This document shows positions 10,680-22,363 of a DNA stretch of 64,000 nt, piece after piece. Within the stretch, counting starts at the first letter, position 1, and each line of letters opens with the position of its first letter. The DNA comes from Symsagittifera roscoffensis (taxonomy: Eukaryota > Xenacoelomorpha > Acoela > Convolutidae), in assembly GCF_963678635.1 (NCBI RefSeq), contig NC_087064.1, forward strand, positions 39,964,530-40,028,529, given 5' to 3'. Under the pieces are notes generated by a model. The model was not told the origin of the DNA. It searched no databases and worked only from the letters and a program-made list of their open reading frames with translations. A program made the translations under genes and the position numbers.

Positions 10680-12940
10680 AGAAAAACTAGAGAAATTCAA
10701 ATAAATCTAGTTAATGTATACATCCTTAATACACAAGCTGTGACTGTGGTTACAACGCATCCAACAATCAACTACTAAATTGGAGGATCTAATAATCTGC
10801 TAATAACCCTCTCTGGTTCTCTGAACTTAGGATGCAAGAGGAACTACTTGCTAAAAAAAACAGAAGACTCAGAAAACGTAGTCTTAAACGAGAATGTCTC
10901 TGCTATATTAACCTCCAACTAGGAAGGTTCACCTGACATAAGTCTTGCAAGTGCCAAATTGGCAAAGAAAATTAGCTGCACAACAGAAACTTGACGCGAA
11001 TCTGATCATCAGGCAATCCTGCTAACACCTACTTAATGTCGACTTTGATGAACCACCAACAAGAAATTTCATTAACTTTACGAAAGCAGATTGCAAAGCA
11101 GTTCGTGAATCTACTGAGTTAGCTTCTGGCAAAAGCAGATCACCCAAAACAGTGCCAAAGCTACATTTCGCAAACAACTGATAATGGCAGCCAAATGGCA
11201 CAATCTGCATGGCCACATCAAAGAACTTAGACCACACATTCTAAGAGAAGCTGTAGAGCTTTACGACACTAGCAACGAACAATCGAAGAATCATGCTGAC
11301 CCTGAGATTTCGCACTTCAATAAATTATATCGATGTCATTGTGAATAGATTCGAACGCGATAAATAGAATGGATTTGTCAATACCCTCACCTACAGAGGA
11401 GTTAGACACAAACTATGTAAAATTGTCAATGCTCTTGCGGGCAAATCAACTAACAACGCACAAAACCAACCCAATTAAACATTGAAATTTCCGAAAAAGT
11501 GTGCCAATCTCTTGAATAAGCAAAAGAGTTTTCACCCGCTCATCCCACATAAAGAGAAACTCAGCACGCTCCGCAGACTAACCGACATACGTCATGAATT
11601 CACTGTATTTGTCGAAAAGGTCGTCACAAATAATTAAAATGAGCAAGAAAAGTCAACAAAATCGCCCCCATTCATCTTCATTTTCTCAGAGAGATGCCTT
11701 TCCTGAAACCGGGCAAATGAAAAGATGAAGCAAAAAGCTATCGACCCATGGCCCTTTGATTCGCTGTACCAAAATTGATTCGAAGATTCTTGCTGAATGA
11801 CTTCAGTCACATCCAACCAGTACACCTTCAACAAGGATTTCGAAGACAGATCAGCAAATACTGCCTCAAACTGCAAAGCCACTGATATAAAAAACGGACT
11901 AAATCAGCCTCGTCCTCCACGCGGGACACTTTATGTAGCCTTAGCTGCATCTTTTGGCACTGTGGGTCACAGTATCTTGCAGCACGGTCTCTTCCAAACA
12001 CAAAAATTCATAACATCGTATTATCAGAATCTTATGTTTAATTTAGAAACGAGAAGTCAAAATGACATGAATGAATCTTAAAAGGAGTCTTGCCGCCTGT
12101 TCTTCTCATAGTTTACATGCCGGTAATGGTCCTTCCACAGTCAAAAACATCAAATTAACAACATATGTGGATGAATTTTCTATCACGCTCACTGGTCCGA
12201 ACACCACTGAACTTGAACTAGCTCCGGTCTTTTAGTAATTGAAGTGTTATGTAAACAACTTCCAACACGACTTGAATGTTACGCTAGAGGCACAACCTTA
12301 CCGAAGTGTCTAAATAATTGGCTTCAAAAACGCAATTTGAAACTATCTTTAGACAAATTTTCAGTGACTATCATAACAACCTGGAACAAGGAAATAAAAA
12401 GTCAAACAAAAGTGATTATCACAAACAGCCCACTGCCTACCACCCAAAAACCTATAAAAACTAGGAGTCAGCTTTGATAACCTCTTTCCTTCCACTGAAG
12501 ACATTACCGCGGTGATAAACAAATTCCAACCATGCAATAACAAACTGAGAACTCTCAGGCACAAGCTGGGGGTGCAGCAAAGAAACTAAATATAACCAAT
12601 AAGGCAATTGAAGTGTTATGTAAACAACTTCCAACATGACTTAAATGTTACGCAAGACCTTCAAATGCTAAAAAGACATTTTGTAAATGGCTGCCATCAT
12701 TATGAACGATGTGACCACCACACAACGAAACACAACCCGATGTCGAGACTTATAAAACCAACACTTGTCAAGAAAGTCAATGGCAACATCAAAAAACATC
12801 TTGATCGCTTAACACCAGATCAACAAAAATTCGCTCTTAAAACAATTCATTCAAATGAGGTGAAACAATGCGTTACAAAACATCACTCCAAACCGTTACT
12901 AATCTTTGAGCAGACACCAGCTGAGCGAAAAAATTGAAAA
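10680..12940 (+). mobile_element. Decayed Jockey/CR1-type LINE (RT region)
   Basis: Plus-strand fragments in shifting frames resemble a non-LTR RT. At 11,830-12,000 they give a QQGFR-like stretch and ALAASFGTVGHSIL (RT motif A, normally LxLSxAFDTVDHxxLL). At about 12,080-12,180 they give GVLPPVLL and TTYVDEFSI (motifs B and C; the DD of motif C now reads DE). The 12,608-12,937 frame (KHLDRLTPDQQKFALKTIHSNE) is C-terminal. A ~45-bp phrase (ttgaagtgttatgtaaacaacttccaaca) occurs at both 12,240 and 12,608. The copy is full of stops. Confidence 0.65.
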
Positions 12941-12949
12941 TGAAAAAAA

Positions 12950-14450
12950 TTAAGTACCCGAAGACTACAATGAAAAACACAGTATAATCAAAATTGTTTA
13001 CAGCCCAAGAAAATTCTGAGATGTGGCAAGCAAGCCGACAAAACATGAGCATACAAACAAAAGTACGACAATATCAGTCTCATATATTCTGAAAAGCAAG
13101 ATCCGACAGTGACTGGAATCACAGAGCTTAGCTCGCAAATGTGACCAAGTAACCTCTAGTCCAAAGTAAGATTTAAGAATAGTTGTTTACGGGAAAAAAG
13201 TCTGATCCGCAAGTGTGACGCAAGTGTACTTAAAATCGAATAGAGCCAAATGAGACGAACCAGAATTTCGACAGAGCTGATATTGATTTCTATTATCAAG
13301 TTTGACAATAACGAATATCATTTTTGCAAACACAAACAAGACAACGATTTCCTAAGCTTGCATTGAGTCAATGAAATTAGTTCCTATATTCGAACTTTAA
13401 GATGAAACTGCGAGCCTATGGGAAACCATAAACAGCAAGCAGATCGAAAAGCGTCGTTTTATTTAAAGAGAAGGCGTGGCAAAAATCTGCGGGCATAAGT
13501 ATTTATGTTATGCGATGCAAACTGCGGGACTTTTTCAACTAATTATGCGGGCTTTTCCGCAGAAAGTTTTTGCGAATTTATGCAAATTTGCACCACAAAA
13601 GAGCACTTTTTTGCCAAAACTACTGTTTTAACCGCCCTCCAAACAATCCCTTCAAACACAATTGTAACTGCCATTTAGTGCGACTTTTTTTTTTACAAAT
13701 TTGAGCTTGTAACGTCCCAAACTTTCCATTCGAAACCAAAAACTTTGACTAAACAGTAAAATTGAGATAGACGCTTTTTCTCGACAACCAAACAAAACAT
13801 CGAAAACTTATCATGCAATCAAAAGCAACAGGGAAGCTTCAGACAGAGTATTTTGCCTCCTTTAGCGTCCTATTTGCCTCCTTCCAAAACGCGAGAAAGC
13901 AAAGCCCTAGTTGCCGAATTTTTGGAAAAAAAACCTGCAAGTGAAACATGCATTCAAAAATCACATTGCGTACATGACACAATCCGAGCTTAAAGTCTAT
14001 TGCTTCTAAAAAAATAGAAATTGAATTCTAAATTAAAAAATATTTAAGAAAATTATAAAATTTGTTGGTACTAATTTAAATTTTTCCGAAACTATTTAAA
14101 TTTTTCTTTAAAGCAGTTTTTCTATCAATTTGTGGGAATTTCCGCAATTTTGTGAAAATAATTCCAAAGCAAATTTTTAGGCATATCTATTTGCAACAAA
14201 ATTCATCAAAACGGTCGTGAAAATTTAGATAGTTTGCTTTTTCCGCGGAACTGTGAAATTAATTATCATGAGTAAACTGACTGTACTTTGGCGTCAGATC
14301 AAATACGGCCCGAGCAATTTAAGTTGTTTTTATAAGTTTAAATTGCTCGATTTAAATTGAGTGGGCTCAAAATTTCACATTTAAAAATATTGAAAATTTT
14401 AATTAACTTTTCAAAAATAGACTACTGCATCATTACGACATATGGGCCCA
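12950..14450. other. Intron sequence without a recognised gene
   Basis: The region is AT-rich. Near 13,020-13,200 there are weak relatives of the SINE-flank sequence (gtggcaagcaagccgacaaaacatgagca and ttgtttacgggaaaaaagtct). The rest shows no supported feature. Confidence 0.55.
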
Positions 14451-14454
14451 CCTA

Positions 14455-14800
14455 GCCAAGAGAGTTGGAGAAGAGTCAGTTAACGCAGGGAAGCACAAAA
14501 ACACACCGACTTGCCTTTTCAATTTATACTTAAATTATATTTAAATTACAATATCTATATATCTATATATCTAATTTTTTCACTATAAAGAATCCAATTT
14601 GAGATAACTGGATCATAGGGTATTTTTTCTATTGAAAAAGTTGAAGTCATTCATATTTTTGGTGACCTTTTCACTTTTGCTGTTAGATAGTAAATTTGCC
14701 TTCCTTATAACAAAGGAACTGAAGTGAACTTGAAAACAAATTTCAGACCGCAAAAAAATCTTCGAGTCTTTTATAAATGAATCACTTCCTTCTTCGTAAA
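14455..14800 (+). repeat. R2 dispersed repeat, copy 1
   Basis: R2 is a ~450-bp family beginning near agttggaaaagagt...aacgcaaggaa. It passes through a cttttgctgttcgatag phrase and ends near cctatttaagagtcttcactacg. This copy runs from gagagttggagaagagtcag to about cgagtctttt and is diverged. Confidence 0.6.
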
Positions 14801-14879
14801 AACAAAAAATATTTACTAATAAAATATTAGTGTTTTTCTAGATAACAAAAATGACATTTTTGGCTATTAAAAAAATTCA

Positions 14880-15170
14880 ACAAATCTTAGAAGATTATAC
14901 TCTTCTTGAACTTTGTTGGGCTACAAAAGAGATTCCCTTTGACTTCTTGTCAGCAATTTAGCAGGTATTTTTTGGAGTAATTTTGATTGACTAAAAATTG
15001 CAAAAAAAAATGAACTGTTTGGGGTGACATTTTCGGGCGTGCATTTTGCATACAGAAGCAAAGCTGAGCTTCGCGCCACTGGCGATACAAATGTGACTGA
15101 AATCAAACGGAAACATAGTTTTTGTCTATAACAAAGCGGTCTCAAGCAGTTGTGTCACCTCTGCGCCAGA
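14880..15170. other. Intron sequence, nothing recognised
   Basis: No conserved product is found. The minus frame at 15,145-14,921 has no recognisable similarity and its composition follows the background. Confidence 0.5.
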
Positions 15171-16450
15171 TGGTTGATTGAATTTATAATTAACATGCGG
15201 CAACAAAGCCGAAAATACCTGAGTGCCGCAAAAAGTCAAAACAATCTAAACTAATAAAAAATTGTCCCCTGTGCACTCAGAGCACACGCACACGAATTTT
15301 TTTCGATCCCCGAACGACGCATGAAGGGGCCACCAGGTCGATCTAGATTAAACCGGAAGTAATTAACCCGAAAAAAAAGACAAAAGGAAAAAAAATAAAT
15401 TTTGAAAAGCGAGTTGATGAAATGAAAACCAGTATCAAAAACAAATTTTGATCGGCCTGATTTTTAAACTGCTAGAGTGAAATATGTTTCCAGCAAAAAA
15501 AAAACAATTCTTATGTTTTATCGGCTAAGTTGCCAGATCTAAGCAGACTAATAATAAGCCGTCTAATAAGCTTATCAAAAAACTTTTTGAATCGGAATAC
15601 TGATCGTTCAAAACAAAACGGGCCTTAGTCAGATTCAAACCCGAGATCTTTGGCGTCCCAGGCACATTCGTTACGTCCAGTTTAAGTGTGCAGGAGACAG
15701 CAAGCAATTTGAATTCAATATGAACCAAGGTACCACGAATACAGATGAGTCCTGTGGACAAAGTTGTTTACGGGGTAAAAAAGTATAGTGCTCGATTGCA
15801 ATACCCTTGCTTATCGCAAGGGTAAAAATACACACATTCTGTGGAACTAAAAAGACAGAATTAAGCAGACAAACAATCTAATTTGGCAAAAACGTTCTAT
15901 TTGCCAGAAAAACAAGTCTCAACTGGAATCGAACTCCCAGGCTTTGTCGTCTCAAGCATGGGGGTTACAGCAACTTGGAATAAAGCTGAACCATAGAGCT
16001 GCGGGAACTAAGTCGACAAAAATAAACAGATGGACGATAACCCGAAAAAGCAAAGAAAAAAGAGTTTGCAAAGAAAAGGCCCGGCCAGAATCTTTGCCGC
16101 CTCGAACAATTGTTTTACCTCTACGCCAGATGCGCTGGAGGGTTGATTTCATTGGATTTGAATTCATAATTACCCCTTACCATCAGAGCTCACACACGAA
16201 CACAAAAAGTCCCTTTTCCCGTAAGAGCTCACACACACACGAACAAAAACTTTTATTCCGACGTAGGAAAGCAATAAGAGGCCACTAAATAGATATTAAT
16301 TAACCGAAATTTATTAAGCCGATAAAAAAGACGGGAAAAAATGAAAACAAAAATGAAGTTCAACAAACCGAACTGGTAAAATTACAACCAATGTGAAAAG
16401 CAAAAACCGATTCAACCGGACAAAGTCTAGAACCCGATTGCAATACCCTT
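15170..16450 (-). repeat. Cluster of tRNA-derived SINE-like repeats
   Basis: Two tRNA-like heads lie on the minus strand. One is at 15,625-15,695 (B-box-like gggtttgaatctgac). The other is at 15,915-15,985, which matches the 5,535-5,600 head almost base for base. The surrounding blocks recur at 5.4-5.9 kb and 6.0-7.3 kb. The phrase cccgattgcaatacccttgc occurs at 15,793 and 16,433, and in a variant at 7,320, marking repeat ends. Confidence 0.6.
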
Positions 16451-16634
16451 GCATATCGCAAGGGTAAAAATACACCACAGTATTCCCCAAGTTTTGTCCC
16501 CATTAATTTTTGTCATTGGTCAGTCCATTTTGAGAAGCACGCGACTGTCCATTTTAAAATAGTTCGTTTTTTCCCGCTAATTTACAGACATCAGCACTCA
16601 ATAAATTCTTCCAAAAAATTGCAGCTTCGCTCAC

Positions 16635-16855
16635 CCATAGCTGTGTGCCTTCTGGTTTTTCATGAGATACTCTTCGTCCGACAGGACGAACGCAGCCACG
16701 TAGGGCGTGAAAATGGCAGTGTATATTACGAGCAACAGGATTATCCAGTCCCACATGGCCTTGAAGGGGGAGTAGTGGAGAACTGTCCAGCGGTGCATCC
16801 TAGGCCGGGACTGCATCTTGTACTCTGGAATCACTTCTGTGCCCAGAGACAGCAC
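16635..16855 (-). CDS. erg: ERG-type potassium channel exon: pre-S1 and S1
   Basis: A 221-bp exon starts with [14 protein letters not shown], the invariant lead-in of ERG channels. It continues [16 protein letters not shown] and the S1 helix [21 protein letters not shown], ending in [17 protein letters not shown]. The acceptor is tagttgttttcag at 16,856 and the donor is TATGG|gtgagc at 16,635. It begins in phase 0 and ends with two bases of a Gly codon. Both phases match the neighbouring exons (21,213 and 20,136 upstream, 9,103 downstream). The S1 sequence is closely similar to vertebrate and insect ERG, so family assignment is secure. Confidence 0.96.
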
Positions 16856-16899
16856 CTGAAAACAACTACGATTCCAACGAAAGCACATTATCAAACTCA

Positions 16900-18085
16900 T
16901 CATCACTGTTAGTATTAGTAGCCTTCACCCACCCCAGCCTCACACACAATTTGTCGCAAATTGTTAATTTTAATTTATCCAAACGATCGAGGTTGCATTG
17001 AAAAAGGAACAGTCAATAAGTTTGAAATCAACCAGGTTATAACTCAGCCCACCATGGTAAGGGAAACGGAAAAGTATAGGAATAATTTACGCGCTCAAAT
17101 GCATGAAAAAGAAAAAATTGTCGGTAAACAAGGAAACAAGCGGCCAACTGATCTTTATTTACGTGAAAGCTCTTTCTCACCCTATCTCATATGTGCTACA
17201 CTGTCATATGGGCCCATTGTGTTCACAAACTGATCAAATTACTTTTGCTGCAAATTCAAAAAGAAACCAAATATAATAAATGCAGAAGAGAATGGGACAG
17301 GATATGAAAACTGATCGGCATAAATTCAGATTAATAAACTCAACACAAAAATCTCTTTACTTTTCATTGAATTTGAACAAAAGAAAAATGTAGCGGACGA
17401 AGAGACAATGGAATACTATGCCCAATACCCAGAAACTTCAAAAATTGCTACCCTTCTGCGCTTGGATCTGAGAAAACTTAGCTGCTGACGAATTTTATGA
17501 TGTAGAAAGTAATTTTTCACATGATGTCCCGTCAAAAAAATCTAGAAAAGTGTTTGAAGAAAAACTAAGACCGAGCACAAATTTTGCATCCTTTCTTGAT
17601 AAAACAAGACAGATGTGAGCTTAAATTTAAAGAAAACAAGCCAGCCAAATTTCTTAAAATGGGTAGTTGAAATTTTTCTGTAGAAAAAAGCAAACAGACC
17701 CAAATATTCCAGCCTTTCTTCGCAAGTCTCAACCTCGTTTAATGTTATAATAATCTAGTAAAAAATACAACTCTTAAGTATGATCTTAAAAACAAATTGG
17801 AAAATGAGCCGACCCAATTTAAACTAAGAGCGATGAAACGAAAAAACGTTAGCTAGCTGAAAGTTGCAAAAAGGGTCAATTTTTTAAAGTGTCAACTGTG
17901 TAACCATATTAAAGATCTTTTGTTCATAATTCGAAGTCGTAAAAATGTCCGTCTAAAAAATTGGTCCAAAATTTTCCGTTTTTCAGTTTTATTTGCTCTG
18001 CATTTTTTGTTTTTAACCATAGTCAACCCAATCGCCAGAACAGTATCTCATTGAACCCAATGACAACACCTGGAGAAAAACATAA
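16900..18085. other. Intron sequence without a recognised gene
   Basis: The stretch holds AT-rich intron DNA. The 90-codon plus frame at 16,961-17,233 has no recognisable similarity. The catatgggcccat phrase at 17,206 also occurs near 14,440. Confidence 0.5.
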
Positions 18086-18089
18086 CCAA

Positions 18090-18570
18090 CGAACAGTGGG
18101 AAATCAGTCAATGAACGCAAGGAAACAGAAAAATTTTTGAAAACATATTTATTTAACTGACAGTTGGAAAAGAGTAAAGAACGCAAGGAAACAGAAAAAC
18201 AAACAGCTTTCGAATTTCAAAGAAAAAATGAAAAGAATAAATTGACCTTAAAGCTCTTTGAGTTTCAAGCACAATTAACGATTGACACTTATAACTAAAA
18301 AAAATGAGTCAATAGGTCAAACTTCGAAACAAGCAGTCGATCACGTTTTTCGTGCTATTTCCACTTTTGCTGTTCGATAGTTGAGTGTGCCTTCCTTTAA
18401 ACAATCGAAATGAACAGCATAAAAAAGAAATCACTTTGCGAAAAATAAAAACTGAGCGTGAACAAACTTTGAGAAATTTCCTTGGAGCGAAGACTCTTAA
18501 ATAGGTCGTGATGATTTCCAAGTTATATTAAGGAAAATATCACGACCTATTTAAGAGTCTTCGCTACGTG
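18090..18570 (+). repeat. R2 dispersed repeat, copy 2, ending in a hairpin
   Basis: This copy contains two successive head phrases (acagtgggaaatcagtcaatgaacgcaaggaaacag and gacagttggaaaagagtaaagaacgcaaggaaacag), then the gctctttgagttt, cttttgctgttcgatag and gacctatttaagagtcttcgc landmarks. It ends in an inverted repeat, listed separately. Confidence 0.65.
18486..18565. repeat. Perfect 27-bp inverted repeat around a 26-bp loop
   Basis: Bases 18,486-18,512 are the exact reverse complement of 18,539-18,565. The arm contains the R2 end motif cctatttaagagtctt. The DNA or its transcript could fold into a strong hairpin. Confidence 0.9.
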
Positions 18571-18599
18571 TATTGACTCTTTGAAAATCACTTAAAATT

Positions 18600-20120
18600 T
18601 AAATTCAAAATAATGAAGTTTTTTCTAGCCTCCTCCATAGTTTTTTAAACTTACATTGCGCAGAAAACGTTTATCCTTGTTTACAGCAGAAAAAATCTCA
18701 AGCCAAAATTTCTTTTTATAATTCAAATCTTCATTATCACAGAAAACTTTCGCCATTGTATCACCACACGCATCCTGTAGTGCCTAAAATTACAGAAGGA
18801 AGGCATTAGCAGGTCATTGAGCCTACAAGCTTTGTCAAAAATTCCGCATAAAAAGAACCCAAATAGACATAAATCATTAAAATATTGGACTCGCTACTCC
18901 TCCACCTAACTTCTAACAAATGAGGTTTCTTGAAAATTTCCGGTCTTAAAGCAAAAATTAATTTAACAGTTCAGTGCCTTTTCACATGTAGCTTTTACAA
19001 ATATAGACTGCATAAATTTAAGTAGATAATTCCACTGGGAATTTTGGTACACTTTCCAAGCAACCGAAAAAATTTGCACGTGGTACACTCTTTATTTTCG
19101 CAACTGAAATGAAGTCAAAGTGACTGAAAAAAAAACCTAAACCTGGGAACCGAATAGAAGCTTAGGAGACCGAAAAGCTCAACTTCATGTCAATTTTTTA
19201 ACTATCCAGTTTCAGCAAAAACTACATCTGCGAAAACTCTGACATTAAAACAGAAGCCAGCTTCAAAACTAATGGTCTAGTTTTTGGATCAATTGAGCAA
19301 TCCCCCCCCCCCATTCTCGCTTGGGGGGATAAAGCCCAATAGGTACTTGAGACATGTTTATAACCACTTGAAATTAGTTTGGATGACATAAAATCATGAA
19401 AAAGATTCCCCAACGAATGTGGAACGCCAAATTTCCAATATCAAAGCTCAAAAATTACAATCAGAGTGAAATATAATCAATAAACTGAGGCATATAAAGC
19501 GACATTTTTCTGTCCTCGAAGGAGGAAAAATGTATTGCTTACAATATTAAGGCGCTGCGGAGAACAGTGTGTGATTTTCAGAAGGCTGAAGCATCATCCC
19601 TGGTAAGACGCATACCTCGATGAGGCAATGGTCGCCCAAACAAAAGTTTGCAAAAATTTTTTTTTTTTAAATTCGATTTTTTTTTCAAAATTTTTCTCGA
19701 TACTCATATAAAATGAAAACCAGACGCGCTACGAACACATCAACTATCTACTTGCTTTTACTGATATCTTTTTGTAGCGGTTTACCGTTTTTGCTTGGGG
19801 GGAAATAGCTCAATTGGTCATTACGGGGCGAGGGGGGGGGGGAATTCTGCGTCCATTAAAGTGGTAAAGTGGAATTTGACCTCAAAGAGAAATCAAATTC
19901 TTGCCGCAAAACGAATTTGAACAAAAATGTTCTTGGAAAAACCTAACGTTCATTAAGACTTAATCTGAAGGGAGAGCTGATAAAATTCTCGTCTGGTCAT
20001 CATATACGTTGATAGCAAGAAATAAGTAGAGTTCAATCGGGTAATCGAAGCAATTAGTAGGTGTTGTGTTGAGCTCGGTTGATCGCGCAAAGAACAAAAG
20101 CATGAGCGCACAGTTTGTTG
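18600..20120. other. Intron sequence without a gene
   Basis: The stretch has low-complexity pieces: a run of nine C at ~19,304, T-runs at 19,660-19,690 and a G-run at ~19,830. The phrase cttggggggataaagcccaataggt at 19,320 recurs in variant form at 19,795-19,825 (cttggggggaaatagctcaattggt), a ~480-bp-spaced direct repeat. No gene is supported. Confidence 0.55.
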
Positions 20121-20135
20121 CTGCTTTGCTACTAC

Positions 20136-20417
20136 CTCATCTAATCTGGCGCGTGTGAAACGGACAGCCTTATGGGGGGCATCCTCTGCTCCCGTCCCAT
20201 CCCCTGCTTCCCCTGGGTGGTCGGACTTGGCGGCGATGGTGGTGGCTCTCCTGCGGGCAGCGGCCAACGCATTGTACTGTTTGATTCGCTCGTCCTCTTT
20301 ACTCATACTCTCTTCGGAGGACGAGGAGGATGAGGAGCCGGCCCTTCTACTCCTATTATCCCCCCTCACTATACTCTGTCCATGCTCATCGGTCGGAGTG
20401 GACACTGTGTGCTTCAT
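20136..20417 (-). CDS. erg: Probable alternative first exon of the ERG channel gene
   Basis: An open frame of 94 codons starts at ATG (20,417), with an in-frame TAG two codons upstream, and ends at GATGAG|gtagta (20,136). It ends in phase 0, exactly the phase with which the S1 exon (16,855) begins, so it could splice to VLSLG. The peptide starts MKHTVSTPTDEHGQ, has a seven-residue Ser run followed by Glu, an Arg/Ala helix (AAARRRATT) and ends RARLDE. It lies between the last linker exon and the S1 exon and is far more GC-rich than its surroundings. Mammalian ERG1b is made in the same way, from an internal first exon that replaces PAS and linker. A cassette exon is the alternative: the TAG two codons before ATG could be an acceptor, but it has no pyrimidine tract. 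Confidence 0.65.
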
Positions 20418-21212
20418 TATCTACGCGCAGCCGCAACACTAATCCCCTTATAATCTGGACTGGGCCAAACGCAACCGATATGATTTCCAAAAAAAGTTCA
20501 ACTGTGACTTCTTAACCTCTTAACATTGACGTGGCTGCATCATGTCACAAAGCGAAACAAAGATCTGTAGGAGCTCTTCACTACTCGAATCAACAATTAA
20601 GCTCTAGGAGGGTTCCAAAATCTTTAAAATCAAATATACTCAAATAAACCAGTTAAGGCTCATAAACACAGTAAGGAAATCGGGCTGGTGTATATTCAAA
20701 AGGCTTATAGAACATAGCACGCTTCCATTGATTTCATGATACGAATGGCAATTTATCAACCGAAGATCTGCTAACCGAAATGAGCAGAGTATATTTGCTT
20801 CATTTGCTTAAATTTTGTACCTGTTACATACTTGTCCATTATTACATTATTATTTAACTCTTGTATATTCTTGTTTTACTTTTAGATTAACTTAGTAGGG
20901 TTATTACGTTACTCTCGGACATTAAATACCCCCTAAATTGCTATCCCGCGCAAAAAAAATACCTGAAAATCACACTAAATTAATAAGACAACCAGATTTG
21001 TATAGGTAAATTATTGGCTGCCGATAATTTTGTCCTTAAAAAGGAACCTTCTCATAGCTTGCATTCCGAATGCGCCACGTGATATAAAGCCTCTGAAGCA
21101 TGCAAGATTCATCAAAAGATTCCCCTCGAAACGACATTTGGTTATATCTACGTCAATAACCGCTGTTTCTTCTAACCTTTTACCAATATCAATATAGATA
21201 CTGTAGCACTAC

Positions 21213-21341
21213 CTGTGTAATTTTGGCGCCGATCTGATCCTTTATGGAGCGGACGAAGGATGGATTTCCGGCGAGGTCAGGGTCAAGTGGATCTTCCATG
21301 TTCAACACAGCAGAGAGAGGATCTTCGTCGTGAATCGACTT
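21213..21341 (-). CDS. erg: ERG-type potassium channel exon: end of N-terminal linker
   Basis: A 129-bp exon (43 codons, phase 0 at both ends) runs from acceptor gaatttag at 21,342 to donor ACACAG|gtagtg at 21,213. It encodes KSIHDEDPLSAVLNMEDP and ends SIKDQIGAKITQ. In human ERG the same place reads VTEKVTQ directly before VLSLG, so AKITQ joined to VLSLG of the next exon is the expected sequence. The acidic middle part is not conserved. Its start phase matches the exon at 55,006, placing a 33.7-kb intron between them. Confidence 0.88.
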
Positions 21342-21359
21342 CTAAATTCATTAAAACAT

Positions 21360-21810
21360 AGCCAACTGACAGTTGGAAAAGAGTATTGAACGTAAAGGAA
21401 CTGAAAAAAACTGAAAAATTTTAAATTTCGAAGAAAAATTTAGATGGCCTTAAAGCTCTTTGAATTTTTAGAACAATTTATGATGGACACTTTTTGTTAA
21501 AATACCCAATTTAAGAAAAGTGGATCAATAGGTAAGACTTTTGTTTCGCTGGGAAATCTGATAATTAATTTCCATTTTCAAAATTAGAAGTCGATCCAGT
21601 TTTTCGTGACCTTTGCAATTTTGCTGTTCGATAATTTGCCTTTCTTTTAACAATAGAATTGCACTGAACTTGAAAAGACATCACAAGTCAAACCGCAAAA
21701 AAATCAAAATTGAGCGTGAACAAATTTTAAGACTTTTTCCTGAAAAAAAAACAACAAAAAATCATCAAGACCTATATAAGAGTACTCACTACGTTCATTT
21801 CTCGTAAAAA
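21360..21810 (+). repeat. R2 dispersed repeat, copy 3
   Basis: This is the most complete R2 copy. It starts at ctgacagttggaaaagagtattgaacg and carries aaagctctttgaatttt, aaaagtggatcaatagg, cgtgacctttgcaattttgctgttcgat and accccatata-type end sequence cctatataagagtactcactacgttcat. It lies immediately outside the 21.3-kb channel exon. Confidence 0.7.
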
Positions 21811-22024
21811 GCGCTCAAAGCTACATAAGAAGAATGATCAGATAATTGCTGCAACTTTACAGATTAACAGTTCAGATAATTTTATGACATAGGCTAAACA
21901 GTTTCTAAAAATACATAAATCAGATCCCAGCACTCCGTTTTGAGAAGCCCAGACTGAACTCAAGAAGAACTGTTTTTAATGATACTTGAAGGCAGTAACG
22001 AACTATGAACAATTATAATAACAA

Positions 22025-22255
22025 ACATAGTCAAGAGACAGTTAGAAAAAAGTCATGAACGCAATTGATATTCCTCAAACTGGCTTAGTTTTTATCAAAA
22101 ATCGAATAAAACTCGAAAGTTTTTATTCCGCTGGAAAACATAAAACCAAAATTCGCTGTCGAAACGAGAAGTTGTTCACGTTTTTTTGCGCCATTTGCCT
22201 TTGCGTATTTGGAGAGCGCAATTTACTTAACTTTTAGCAGATGAATTTGAATCAT
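22025..22255 (+). repeat. R2 dispersed repeat, shortened copy 4
   Basis: The head (gtcaagagacagttagaaaaaagtcatgaacgcaa) is followed directly by the later part (gttgttcacgtttttttgcgc, gtatttggagagcgcaattta). A related shortened copy is at 54,235-54,320. The Polinton begins about 100 bp to the right. Confidence 0.6.
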
Positions 22256-22363
22256 GGGGAGCTGTTGATGTCCAAATGCGTAATACAGACGTCCAAAAGT
22301 CCTTAACAACAACATATAAATCATTGCATCGTATAAAATTTTACTACAGTTTACAGGTAAAAT

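Noticed and set aside
15915-15985. A functional tRNA gene
   Set aside because: A and B boxes are recognisable, but the sequence sits in a dispersed repeat and acceptor and anticodon stems do not pair well by eye.
20446-20456. TATA-like ttataagg (minus strand) as promoter of the alternative first exon
   Set aside because: It lies only about 30 bp before the ATG, leaving almost no 5' leader. Not enough support.
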